DNA of 64,000 nucleotides from the NCBI GenBank assembly GCA_026707285.1, contig JAPOXD010000010.1, forward strand, positions 62,001-126,000, given 5' to 3'. The position numbers and the translations under genes are program-made. The notes under the pieces are model-generated. The model was given only the letters and a program-made list of their open reading frames with translations. It was not told the origin of the DNA and did no database searches. Below, piece by piece: positions 51,813 to 60,136 of this stretch. This stretch comes from Chloroflexota bacterium (lineage in GTDB: Bacteria > Chloroflexota > UBA11872). Numbering within the stretch: the stretch's first letter is position 1; the number at the start of each line of letters is the position of its first letter.

Positions 51813-53156
51813 ATGCCTCCGGTCGAAGCCCTGGTGGATGCCCGCCGCAGCATAGAAGCCCGTTATCGCGCGCGCACACCTGAATCGCGTGCCTTGCACG
51901 AACGAGCGCTGCAGTCGCTGCCCGGCGGCGAGTCGCGCACGGCGACCTGGTTCGCGCCCTACCCGACCTATATCGCCACCGGCCTGGGCTCGACGTTGAC
52001 CGATGTTGACGGCAATGCGCTGGTGGACTTCACCTTCAACTCCACGTCGGTCATCCACGGTCACGCCCATCCCGAGATCGTGGCGGCCGTGCAGCGCCGC
52101 GTGGCCGAGGGCACCGCGTGGAACGCGCCCAACGCGGGCCAGGTCGAGTTGGCTGAGATCCTCTGTTCGCGGGTGCCGTCGCTCGACCAGGTGCGCTTCT
52201 GCGCCTCCGGCACCGAGGCGAACATGCAGGCGATCAAGGCCGCGCGGGCCTTCACCGACCGCGACCTGATTATCAAGATGGACCTGGCCTATCACGGCAC
52301 CTACGAAGGTGTGGAGATCCACCAGGGGACGGACGGTTGGGGCGGTCCCGGAGCGCCGGTGTCGCGGGGCGTGCCCAGCAATGCGCTGGACAATGTGCTG
52401 ATCGCCCCCTTTGACGACGCGGAAATCGTGGAGTGGCTGCTCGAAACCCATCCCGGGCAGGTGGCCGCCATCGTGGTCAACCCGGCCCAAACCCAGGGCG
52501 GACTGCGGGCGCCCTCGCCGGGCTATTTGAAGGCTCTGCGCGACGCCGCGGACGCGCACGGCACGCTGCTGGTGTTCGACGAAGTCATCACCCTGCGTTT
52601 GGCACGCGGCGGCGGCCAGGAACTCTTCGGCGTGCTGCCGGACCTCACGGCGATGGGCAAGATCATCGGCGGTGGGTTGCCCGTCGGCGGCTTCGGCGGT
52701 CGGGCGGAGGTGATGGAGATCTTTGCCGACCGGCAGCCGCCGGTGCTGCCGCACGCGGGCACCTTCAACGGCAACCCGGCCACCATGGCCGCGGGAATCA
52801 CGGCCATGCGGCTGCTCGACGCGCCGGCGTTCGAGCTTCTGGCGGAGCTTGGCGAGGCGTTGGGGCGGGGTTTGGTTGAAGCCTCGCAACGGGCCGGCGT
52901 GGCGCTGGAGGTGACGCAGATCGAATCGGTGATCGGCGTCGACGTTCCTCTGGCCGGCGCATCCGCGGGAGAGATCATGGAGCTGATCGTCCTCGAGCTG
53001 TTGAACCGCGGATTCAAGGCGGCATCGATGATGACCGTGTCCACGGCGACGGTCGCCGAAGAGATTCATGCGCTGACCGAAGCGCTGACGGACGTGCTGC
53101 GGCAGCTGCGTCCCGCCATTGCCGAGGCCGCTCCCGCGGCAGTGCTCACCACGTAA
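51813..53156 (+). CDS. Class III aminotransferase (glutamate-1-semialdehyde aminomutase-like)
   Basis: AGGGAG at 51801-51806 supports ATG 51813 over the in-frame GTG 51795; the product has 447 residues. PLP features are FCASGTEANMQAIKAAR near 129-145, Asp256 in VFDEVITLR, and Lys283 in MGKIIGGGLPVGGFGG. The fold and the opening LPGGESRTATWFAPYPTYI fit the GSA-aminotransferase-like branch. The common VEP motif near 222 reads VNPAQTQGG, so the Glu is replaced. A heme-pathway role is unlikely without other heme genes; an amino-sugar or amine substrate is possible. It is divergent from the sialidase-like gene, with 94 bp between the starts. Confidence 0.9.
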   Translation: MPPVEALVDARRSIEARYRARTPESRALHERALQSLPGGESRTATWFAPYPTYIATGLGSTLTDVDGNALVDFTFNSTSVIHGHAHPEIVAAVQRRVAEGTAWNAPNAGQVELAEILCSRVPSLDQVRFCASGTEANMQAIKAARAFTDRDLIIKMDLAYHGTYEGVEIHQGTDGWGGPGAPVSRGVPSNALDNVLIAPFDDAEIVEWLLETHPGQVAAIVVNPAQTQGGLRAPSPGYLKALRDAADAHGTLLVFDEVITLRLARGGGQELFGVLPDLTAMGKIIGGGLPVGGFGGRAEVMEIFADRQPPVLPHAGTFNGNPATMAAGITAMRLLDAPAFELLAELGEALGRGLVEASQRAGVALEVTQIESVIGVDVPLAGASAGEIMELIVLELLNRGFKAASMMTVSTATVAEEIHALTEALTDVLRQLRPAIAEAAPAAVLTT

Positions 53157-53199
53157 GCGCTGGAGGGCGATCCGGCGGTAGCGTTCATCACTTGACCGA

Positions 53200-53218
53200 C
53201 GTGACGACGGCCGTCACG
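53200..53218. terminator. Hairpin after the aminotransferase gene
   Basis: CGTGACG, five-base loop, CGTCACG form a perfect 7-bp stem 43 bp past the aminotransferase stop and 83 bp before the next start. No T-run follows. It could be a weak terminator or an operator-like palindrome for the next gene. Confidence 0.35.
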
Positions 53219-53300
53219 ATAGGTGGCTAGTCGAGCCGGGTTGTGGCGCCCCGCCGCCGGTTTCGCGAATCGTCGTCTGCAGGAATAGGAGCCGCACACC

Positions 53301-54572
53301 GTGGCTGCCATTGCAACCAATGTTCGTCGCTTGCCGGGTCCAATTCAGGCCCTTATCGGGTCCCTCATTTTCGTTGCCCTGGCGCTTCTGATTCTCCGGG
53401 TCGCACTCGACCCGAACGAAGAACGGATGCGAGCCAGTGCCGAGGCCGCGCGGCCTCAGCGCGAGGCGGTCCAGGTTCGCACGCGGGCGCCGACGGATAC
53501 GGCGACGACCACGGAATCGACGGCGGCGACGGACGCCGCCGCGGACACCGGCCTGCCGGGCGTTGGCGACACCCATATCACGACGGACGAACTGTCGGTC
53601 ACGCTGCTTGCGGTTGAAGATCTGTCGGTGCTGCCGCAGCTGGTGGGCGATCCGGTCGATCCGCGCCGGGACTACTTCCGGATCGTCACCATTGAGTTCG
53701 AGAACAACAGCTCCGACCCGACCACCGTGCAGAACACCAACATCTGGCTGGTGAAAGACGACGGCTCCCGCATCGTTGTGGATGCGAACTCTCTCGACAA
53801 GCTCATTTCCGCACCGCCGCTGGCTTTCGAAAGCCGGCCGCTGTTTCTCGCGGAATCGGTGCCGGTGGACAAATCGATCGTGGTGTCGGTGTCGTTCGAC
53901 GTCAGGGAGAGCGAAACGGTCACCAAGCTCGACGTCGAGGGCCTTGAATTCGCGATGCCTCCGGTCAATCTCGATGCCGACGCGACGGCAGTGGCGGAGG
54001 CCGAGGCCACGGCTGCGGCCACGGCTGACGCTGAGGCCACGCCGGAGGCCGATGTCCGAGACACTCGTGCCGGGAGCTCGCTGGACACCGCCGTGAACCG
54101 GGGGCGAGCGCGCATTGAAGCCGTTGAGCAAGTTGCGGAATCTCGCACCGGCCTTCCCACGGTTGGCGATGCGCTGCTTGGAGCCGACGGGCTCGAGGTC
54201 ATCTTGGAATCGGTGCAGCGGTTTGAGCAGCTGACGCAGGTGCACGGCACGCCGTTCAGGCCCAAGAACGGCCTGTTCCAGCTCGTGACCATCACGTTCA
54301 ACAACACCAACGAGAGCGGGAACATCGTCGTCTCCAAGGCCAACATCTACCTGATCCAGCCGGACGGCACCGAGATTGCCGTGGACTCGCCGGGTGTCAA
54401 CGCGCTCATCGGTATGGCCACGACGGCAACCGAAGGCCGGCCGCTGTTCCTGGTCGAAAGCGTGCCCAATGGGAAGTCGGCGACGGTCGCCGTGGTGTTC
54501 GATGTCGATCCGAGCTTGGTTGACCTGCTCATCGACATCGAGGGATTCCAGTTCGAGGTTCCCAACCCCTAG
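53301..54572 (+). CDS. Membrane-anchored protein with two tandem DUF4352-type domains
   Basis: The product has 423 residues from a GTG start. An N-terminal helix (about 14-34, IQALIGSLIFVALALLILRVAL) anchors it, followed by a Thr/Ala-rich linker. Two homologous beta domains follow at about 85-215 and 285-423. Each begins with 'GLPxVGD', then a strand LEVILESVQRFEQL or LSVTLLAVEDLSVL, then 'FRIVTIEFxNNS' or 'FQLVTITFNNTN', and closes with 'GRPLFLxESVPxxKS'. This is the immunoglobulin-like DUF4352/telokin-like pattern seen in secreted lipoproteins. An Ala/Glu/Thr-rich linker joins them. It is probably exposed outside the membrane. Function unknown. Confidence 0.78.
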   Translation: MAAIATNVRRLPGPIQALIGSLIFVALALLILRVALDPNEERMRASAEAARPQREAVQVRTRAPTDTATTTESTAATDAAADTGLPGVGDTHITTDELSVTLLAVEDLSVLPQLVGDPVDPRRDYFRIVTIEFENNSSDPTTVQNTNIWLVKDDGSRIVVDANSLDKLISAPPLAFESRPLFLAESVPVDKSIVVSVSFDVRESETVTKLDVEGLEFAMPPVNLDADATAVAEAEATAAATADAEATPEADVRDTRAGSSLDTAVNRGRARIEAVEQVAESRTGLPTVGDALLGADGLEVILESVQRFEQLTQVHGTPFRPKNGLFQLVTITFNNTNESGNIVVSKANIYLIQPDGTEIAVDSPGVNALIGMATTATEGRPLFLVESVPNGKSATVAVVFDVDPSLVDLLIDIEGFQFEVPNP

Positions 54573-54605
54573 GCTTCGCCGCGTAGCCCACGGTATGCCG
54601 AGGGC

Positions 54606-55175
54606 ATGACCGAGCCGTCGGGCGGGTCTGGATTTCCGCGCACCATCCGCACGCGGCGTCTCGCGCTCCGTCCGTTCCGGCTTTCGGACGTGGACGCCGT
54701 GCTGGGGTATGAGTCGGACGCAGCCTATGGGGAGTTTCTTGGCGTTCGGCAGCCATACCGGCGATCGGACGCCGAGCGCAGCGTCGCGTCGCGCATGCAG
54801 TGCGACTGGACGCGGTCGGCGATGTGGGCCGTGGACCTCGACGGCGAGGCCATCGGGCACGTCGGCATGACGCTGTACACCGGCCATGGGCGCATCGATC
54901 TCTACTACGGCCTCGCGCCGGCGCATTGGGGCAAGGGCTACATGACGGAGGCCGTGCGCGCCGCCATCGACGGCGCCTTTGCCGCGTTTCCGGACGTCAA
55001 CCGCATCCAGGCCGATGCCAACCCCAAAAACCCGGCCTCGCTGCGCGTCATGGCGAAGGCTGGAATGACTCCCGAGGGCCTGCTGCGCCAATACGTCGTC
55101 ATGCACGGCGTCGCCACCGACCAGGTCATGTGCAGCATCCTGCGTCGCGAGTGGGAGGCTTCCCGAAAGCAGTAG
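54606..55175 (+). CDS. GNAT family N-acetyltransferase (RimJ/RimL-like)
   Basis: The product has 189 residues. The opening TIRTRRLALRPFRLSDVDAVLGYESD is typical of the RimJ/RimL branch. The acetyl-CoA loop is APAHWGKGYMTEAVRAAIDGAF near residue 101, and the block NRIQADANPKNPASLRVMAKAGMTPEGLLRQ near 138 is a standard motif B. The substrate could be a protein N-terminus, an antibiotic or a small molecule. It lies 33 bp after the DUF4352-type gene on the same strand and converges with the SnoaL gene. Confidence 0.92.
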   Translation: MTEPSGGSGFPRTIRTRRLALRPFRLSDVDAVLGYESDAAYGEFLGVRQPYRRSDAERSVASRMQCDWTRSAMWAVDLDGEAIGHVGMTLYTGHGRIDLYYGLAPAHWGKGYMTEAVRAAIDGAFAAFPDVNRIQADANPKNPASLRVMAKAGMTPEGLLRQYVVMHGVATDQVMCSILRREWEASRKQ

Positions 55176-55231
55176 GCGTCCTGCCACGTCCGCGGAGAGA
55201 CGATCGTGCTTGCGGGCCTATGCCGTGCCTG

Positions 55232-55642
55232 TCACCGCGAGACCCGGCCGCCGATTTGCTCCAGCACCCGCAGGGTGTCGGCCACCGCCCAGGTCTCCAC
55301 GATGCGCCCGTCCACGACGCGCCGGATGGCGATCACCTCGCCGCTCACCGCCTCGCCCGTGGCCGGCATACCGAGATAGGTCCCCAGGTGCGTCCCGCGC
55401 CAGGTGGCGTGCGTGATGACGAAGTCGCCGTCTTCCAGCTGCCGCTTGATGGTCCAGCGCAGGTCCGGAAAGGCCTGCAAGCGGTCGCGATGCACGCCCT
55501 TGATCGCCGCGGGCGTCACGCTCTCGCCGGCGCGGTGCACCAGTCCAGCCGGATCGTGCAACTCATCGAACACCTCCCAATCCCGACTGTTGAACGCCTC
55601 CTCCGCCAGACGTCGCACGATTGCCGCATTGCGGCCGGTCAC
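55232..55642 (-). CDS. SnoaL-like / ester cyclase family protein
   Basis: The product has 136 residues with the NTF2-like cone fold of SnoaL-type proteins: NAAIVRRLAEEAFNSRDWEVFDELHDP, a VHRAGES region, then FPDLRWTIKRQLEDGDFVITHATWRGTH and GEVIAIRRVVDGRIVETWAVADTLRVLEQIG. These blocks are characteristic of the COG5485/SnoaL group. Known members are polyketide cyclases, but most catabolic homologues are uncharacterised. It lies 3 bp after the SDR gene and is likely co-translated with it. Confidence 0.88.
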   Translation of the reverse strand: MTGRNAAIVRRLAEEAFNSRDWEVFDELHDPAGLVHRAGESVTPAAIKGVHRDRLQAFPDLRWTIKRQLEDGDFVITHATWRGTHLGTYLGMPATGEAVSGEVIAIRRVVDGRIVETWAVADTLRVLEQIGGRVSR

Positions 55643-55645
55643 CGG

Positions 55646-56416
55646 CTATTCGTCCTCGGGCATGAAGCCGGCGTTGATGAAGCCGCCGTCGATGGTGATG
55701 GCGGTGCCGCTGATGTAGGTCGAACCGTCGCCGCACAGGAACACCGTGAGGTCCGCAATCTCCTCCGGCACGGCCTCGCGCTTCATGGGGAAGCGTCGAA
55801 TGCGCTGATCGCGTAGCTCTGGGCGTTGCCTGTAGATCTCCTGCACCATCGGGGTTCGCGTGACACCGGGACAGATTGCGTTCACGTTGATGTCGTAAGG
55901 CGCCCACTCGATGGACAGCATCTGGGCCAGCGCAATCAACCCGGCCTTGGCCGGACTGTACGCGCCGCGATCCGGCACGGGCACCATGGCGCCGACCGAC
56001 GAGATCAGTACCACGCGTCCGCCCTCGCCCTGCCGAACCAGCTGGCGTCCGATGGACTGACAGAGCAGAAAGCCGCCGGTGAGATGCGTGTCGAGGACCG
56101 AGCGCCAGTCCTCCTCGGCCAGCTCGAGCAGCGGGGCGATGGCGGTGTTGCCGGCGCCGTGAACCAGGAAATCGCAGCGGCCGAAGTGGTCGACGACCTC
56201 ATCGACAGCCTGTTGAACCGAGGCGCTGGAGGCGGAATCGAGGTCCACGGGCAGGGCCCGCCCGCCGCCCTCGACAATCTCGTCGGTGAGCGCTTCGCTC
56301 CGGCCGCGGTCGATGTCGGCGATCGCCACCGCCGCGCCGTCGCGCACGAAACGCCGGCAGATCGCTGCTCCCAGTCCGCCCGCACCGCCGCTCACGAATG
56401 CCACCTTGCCCGTCAT
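55646..56416 (-). CDS. Short-chain dehydrogenase/reductase (classical SDR)
   Basis: The product has 256 residues. The cofactor loop is GGAGGLG at 10-16, with Asp34 after the second strand (AIADID) favouring NAD(H). The catalytic residues are Ser139/140 (LISSVGA), Tyr153 and Lys157 (YSPAK). HGAGN replaces the usual NNAG. The end TAITIDGGFINAGF is typical of the family. A hydroxyl of a small cytoplasmic substrate would be oxidised. It is the first of a two-gene unit with the SnoaL protein, 126 bp downstream of the hydrolase gene. Confidence 0.93.
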   Translation of the reverse strand: MTGKVAFVSGGAGGLGAAICRRFVRDGAAVAIADIDRGRSEALTDEIVEGGGRALPVDLDSASSASVQQAVDEVVDHFGRCDFLVHGAGNTAIAPLLELAEEDWRSVLDTHLTGGFLLCQSIGRQLVRQGEGGRVVLISSVGAMVPVPDRGAYSPAKAGLIALAQMLSIEWAPYDINVNAICPGVTRTPMVQEIYRQRPELRDQRIRRFPMKREAVPEEIADLTVFLCGDGSTYISGTAITIDGGFINAGFMPEDE

Positions 56417-56542
56417 GGAGTTGCCCTTTCCTGGGCTGGCCGCGCCCGCCGCCTTGGGGCGTCCGGCCGGTCGGCCGGAGCGTCAAGAGTCACCTTCGCG
56501 CCGCAGCCTATCGCTAAGCGGCGCGCTCGGGCGAAACCTCGA

Positions 56543-57340
56543 TCACCCGGTGCCGAATGAGCATCGCCGCATGAAGTCGTCGATCAACCGTGCGACCTCG
56601 CACGGGCATTCCAGCGGCAGCGAGTGTGACGCCCCGGGCAGCCAGCGCAGCTCGATGTTGTCACGCCGCGGGATGTGCAGCTGTTCATGCGTCGCGGGCT
56701 CGCGTCCGCGGTCGCCGTAGAGCTCGAGGATCGGCAGGTCGGTTCGCCGAAGGACATCGAAGCCGTCCCAGGTTCTCCAGATGGCGGCAAAGTCGAGCCG
56801 TTGCCGGTCGGTCCACCGGTGCAAGACCTCATGGCGCAGCTGCTCGCGTTGCTCCAGTTGCTCGGCGGACAGCGTGCTCATGGTGTCGTCCCGGAACGCA
56901 TCGCGTTGCGCGTGATGGTCGGTCCAACCCTCGATCGAAATCACGCCGTCCACGATCTGCGGTCGCACCCGCGCGATCTCAATCGCGATCATGCCGCCGA
57001 TGCTGTGGCCGCCGACGAAGCACGGGCCGAGCCGCAGCCGATCCAGGACCTGCAGCACGTCCTGCGCGAACAGCTCGATGGATCCATTCACCGGCGGCGG
57101 CCAGCTGCCGCCATGTCCGCGCAGCTCGACGACGACCACGTGCTGCGCCGCGTCCAGGTGATTGATGATGTCCTTCAGTGCCCCGGCCGCGTTGAAGCTG
57201 CCGGGAATCAGGACTAGCGGCGGCCCGCGTCCTTCGCGTTCGTAGTGGGAGAGTGTCGCGCCCGGCGCCTCGATCGTGCGCTGGACAAATGCCGGTCCCA
57301 GGCCGGTGTCAGGGCTGGAATGCTCTGCGCTTGGGCTCAC
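56543..57340 (-). CDS. Alpha/beta hydrolase
   Basis: The start at GTG 57340 overlaps the preceding stop by four bases (GTGA) and gives 265 residues; the longer open frame upstream lies inside the sialidase-like gene. The fold is clear: PLVLIPGSFNAAG near 41, VVVVELRGHGGSW near 68, nucleophile Ser113 in GGHSIGG, Asp210 in LELYGDRG, and His239 in PGASHSLP. It is an esterase-like or C-C hydrolase-type enzyme of the cytoplasm. It is the last of three overlapping genes (FAD oxidoreductase, sialidase-like, hydrolase), which suggests stoichiometric synthesis and a shared pathway. Confidence 0.9.
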   Translation of the reverse strand: MSPSAEHSSPDTGLGPAFVQRTIEAPGATLSHYEREGRGPPLVLIPGSFNAAGALKDIINHLDAAQHVVVVELRGHGGSWPPPVNGSIELFAQDVLQVLDRLRLGPCFVGGHSIGGMIAIEIARVRPQIVDGVISIEGWTDHHAQRDAFRDDTMSTLSAEQLEQREQLRHEVLHRWTDRQRLDFAAIWRTWDGFDVLRRTDLPILELYGDRGREPATHEQLHIPRRDNIELRWLPGASHSLPLECPCEVARLIDDFMRRCSFGTG

Positions 57341-58497
57341 GAATCCGACGCCTGGCGCGGATTGCGCACACCGTCGAGATCGGCAAGCCGCACCCGCAGC
57401 ACCTCCACCGTCTGCTTGCCGCCGGCGAAGGCGATGAAGAGATGGTCGCCGTGCTCGATCATGTGCGGATAGTCCACCCAGCGTCCCCCCACCAGGTACG
57501 ACATGGTGTGAAAGACCAGGCCGTCGTCGCTGATCGAAATCGCCAGCGGATCGCGCTTGTCGGGGTTCGGGTTCGAGACCAGCACGTAGCGACCGTCGGC
57601 CAGTCGCAGCCCACTGAACTTGGACGTGGCGTCCGGAAAGTTTGTGCGCACCGGGCGGCTCCAGGTGCGCCCGCCGTCCGCGGAAATCGCGCGATAGATG
57701 AACCCGCTGCGGCGCCCGTCGCGAAACATCGCCGCCAGCCGGCCGTCGGGCAGCGTCCACCAGTGCGGCTCCTCCGCCGAGAGCTCGGTGTTCGACCCCA
57801 GCACCGGAACCGATGTCCACTGGTCGTTCGCCTCCTCGCCGCCGACCAGGAAGTCAACGCCGACCTCGCGGTATCTGTGCCGGCGTCGGGACATCATCCA
57901 CTGGCCGTCCGGCAGCCGCTCGGGCGGGAAGTTGTTGATGGCGTCGCGGCAGACGATGCCCGCGGGCTCCCACGACTCCTCGGTTGGATTGAGCCGAAAT
58001 GCGTGCAGCGCCAGGCTCGGGCCGAAGAATCCTGCCGCCTCGTCCAGCGACGCCAGGGCCAGCAGCTCGCCGTCCCGCCGCCAGAACCCGCGCGCGATAT
58101 AGCGCAGGCCCAGGTCGGTGCGCCGGCCATACAGCGGCGAGGATGGACTGGATCCGGGCGGCGCGGGCGTCAGGTGCCGGGAATTCGACCATTGAAGTCC
58201 ATCGGGGCTGGTGGCGAACTTCACCCGCTGCCCCACGCGGTCCTCGATACCGGGGCCGTCGCTCCACATGAGCCAAAACTTGCCGCCGTGATGCGCCAGG
58301 TAGTTGTGTTGGTTGACGCCGCCCCGGTCGCGGTCGAGATCGCTGCCGTGGCGCGCCTCCGCGCGCACGTCGCTGACCATGACGTGCTCCGACGGCACCG
58401 GTGGCAGTGAAGCAAAGTCGATCCGGTGCGAGTCGTCGGGCACCCACGGACCGGCCAGCATGAGCGCTGGGTTCGGGCTCGCCACGTGCTCAGCCAT
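57337..58497 (-). CDS. Sialidase-like Asp-box protein, divergent type C
   Basis: The product has 386 residues. It belongs to the same propeller superfamily as the other sialidase-like proteins but to neither close pair. Asp-box turns TSPDGLQW, SADGGRTW and SDDGLVF are visible, with NQHNYLAHHGGKFWLMWSDGPG, a strand phrase frequent in this group. The ATG start overlaps the FAD oxidoreductase stop by eight bases (ATGGCTGA), and its own stop overlaps the hydrolase start. No signal peptide. The tight coupling to a flavoprotein is the main functional hint. Confidence 0.8.
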   Translation of the reverse strand: MAEHVASPNPALMLAGPWVPDDSHRIDFASLPPVPSEHVMVSDVRAEARHGSDLDRDRGGVNQHNYLAHHGGKFWLMWSDGPGIEDRVGQRVKFATSPDGLQWSNSRHLTPAPPGSSPSSPLYGRRTDLGLRYIARGFWRRDGELLALASLDEAAGFFGPSLALHAFRLNPTEESWEPAGIVCRDAINNFPPERLPDGQWMMSRRRHRYREVGVDFLVGGEEANDQWTSVPVLGSNTELSAEEPHWWTLPDGRLAAMFRDGRRSGFIYRAISADGGRTWSRPVRTNFPDATSKFSGLRLADGRYVLVSNPNPDKRDPLAISISDDGLVFHTMSYLVGGRWVDYPHMIEHGDHLFIAFAGGKQTVEVLRVRLADLDGVRNPRQASDS

Positions 58498-60082
58498 GCG
58501 GGATCGACACGATTTGCCCTTGAGCCCCGAGCAGGCGCTGAAGCTCGCCCACCGGCACCCGGCGCGGCGTGACTTCGCGCCGCAGCGCGAGGTGTGCGGC
58601 GGTTCCCGCCGCCTGGCCCAGCGCCATCCAGGTGGGCTCCATGCGGATCGAGGAATAGGCCACGTGCGTGGTCGACGCCGCGACCGGGACGATGAGGTTC
58701 TCGACTTCCACCGGAATCATGATGCGATAGGGAATCTCGTACGGCTGCGTGAGCGCGTCCAGCATGCCCAGATAGCCTTCCAGCACCTGCGTGTCGGTCG
58801 GCTGGCGCTTGCGGCAGGGGAAGCTGTCGATGGGAAACTCGCCCACCGCGATCGCGTCGTCGTGCCGCCGCGGGCCGGTGGTCATGTCGTGCTCGGTCAG
58901 CGTGTACTCGCCGACGAGCCGGCGCCCCTCGCGCACGTAGAGCTGGAAGGGAAAGTGATCGTTGTCGGTGAACTCGTCGCGCGGCAGGTGATAGCCGTTG
59001 GCGATGCGCCGGTGCTCGGGCGGAATCTGCTCGTCGTTCTGCAGGAACCATAGGAGCCCCAAGGTCAGGTCGCGGTGCCGCCGGCGGATGCGTTGCCGGG
59101 TCGTGTCGTCGCCCTCGAGATAGCCCCGGTTTTCCTCCGGGAACGGGAACCCCAGCGGCCGCGGGTTGATGTTGACGTCGGTCTTCCGGTTGGGGATCTC
59201 GGTCACCGACAGCGCCCGCACGAGCGTGTCGAAGTGGGCCGGGTTGTAGCCGCGCCCCGGCTTGAGCGTCTTGGGTCCGCCGAGCCGTCCGGCGGCAAGA
59301 TCGTCGAAATAGTCGACATAGTCGGCGCGGTCGTAATCCGGCGGCGGCTCGGTCAGCCGGTGGGCGTTGGCCGGATCCGTGGTCAGGCACAGCCGGTAGG
59401 TATAGGCGGGCAGCCGGTCGTCGGCGGCCCCCGTCGTGCCCGACAGGAACGTGCCTTCCTGGTAGTCGTAGTAGACCACGCCGGCGTGCGGCTCGTTGAA
59501 CTCGTCGCGCGCCTCCCGTCCGAGACGGAAGGCAGCGCCCGCCGCCGCATAGAGATCGCCCTCGTAGGTGGCGTCGATGAACTGGCGGCCGCGGATTGTC
59601 GTGGGACGCCCGCTGCGCCGATCGACGACCGTAATCGCCGTCACCGCCGCATCCGAGCAGGCGACTTCCGTCAGGCGTGCGCCGCGGTGCAGCCCAATGC
59701 GGGGCTGCTCGCCGACCATGCCCTCGAACACCGCTTCGGCCACCGACGGCTCGTAGTAGTAGCCGTCGTCGCAGAGACGCACGTTTTTCGAGTCCGCGCC
59801 ATAGCGCGCCACGTAGGCGGCCAGCACGCGCTCGGTGTACTCCCGAAACAGGCCGCCGATGAGCTCCCGATGCTCGATGTCGCTCTTGCCCAGCCCGCTG
59901 GCCGCCATGCCGCCGATGTGCCGGTGGTATTCGATCAGCGAGACCGAATGCCCCAGGCGCGCGGCGGCCACGGCGGACGCGATGCCACCCGGCGTCGCCC
60001 CCAGTACGACGACGTCCGCCTGCTGAGGCGTTAACGGCCTCGGGCCAGCGTCGGTGGGATCGTGAACGAAGCGTGCAGTCAT
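58490..60082 (-). CDS. FAD-dependent oxidoreductase (FAD_oxidored family)
   Basis: The product has 530 residues. The dinucleotide-binding motif is VVVLGATPGGIASAVAAARLGHSVSLIE (from about residue 24), followed by HIGGMAASGLGKSD, a block typical of the FAD_oxidored family found in carbohydrate-related gene clusters. TTIRGRQFIDATYEGDLYAAAG near 165 and a long insert (about 260-430) follow, and the second FAD-contact block is RIMIPVEVENLIVPVAASTTHVAYSSIRMEPTWMALGQAAGTAAHL. No signal sequence is visible. It is the first gene of a translationally coupled unit of three. The substrate is unknown; oxidation of a glycoside or sugar alcohol would fit the context. Confidence 0.9.
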   Translation of the reverse strand: MTARFVHDPTDAGPRPLTPQQADVVVLGATPGGIASAVAAARLGHSVSLIEYHRHIGGMAASGLGKSDIEHRELIGGLFREYTERVLAAYVARYGADSKNVRLCDDGYYYEPSVAEAVFEGMVGEQPRIGLHRGARLTEVACSDAAVTAITVVDRRSGRPTTIRGRQFIDATYEGDLYAAAGAAFRLGREARDEFNEPHAGVVYYDYQEGTFLSGTTGAADDRLPAYTYRLCLTTDPANAHRLTEPPPDYDRADYVDYFDDLAAGRLGGPKTLKPGRGYNPAHFDTLVRALSVTEIPNRKTDVNINPRPLGFPFPEENRGYLEGDDTTRQRIRRRHRDLTLGLLWFLQNDEQIPPEHRRIANGYHLPRDEFTDNDHFPFQLYVREGRRLVGEYTLTEHDMTTGPRRHDDAIAVGEFPIDSFPCRKRQPTDTQVLEGYLGMLDALTQPYEIPYRIMIPVEVENLIVPVAASTTHVAYSSIRMEPTWMALGQAAGTAAHLALRREVTPRRVPVGELQRLLGAQGQIVSIPHG

Positions 60083-60096
60083 TCGTGGTCCGCGGT

Positions 60097-60111
60097 GCGG
60101 CCCCGGGCCGC
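60097..60111. terminator. Short G+C-rich hairpin after the metal importer operon
   Basis: GCGGCC, three-base loop, GGCCGC, in the 54-bp gap between the last permease gene and the FAD oxidoreductase gene on the same strand. The stem is only 6 bp and lacks a T-run, so termination is a weak call. Confidence 0.3.
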
Positions 60112-60136
60112 GCGTCGGCTGAGGGAAGGGTACGCG

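Noticed and set aside
56543-57820. An apparent N-terminal extension of the alpha/beta hydrolase
   Set aside because: The first 160 codons run inside the sialidase-like gene in a different frame; the GTGA overlap at 57340 gives the natural start.
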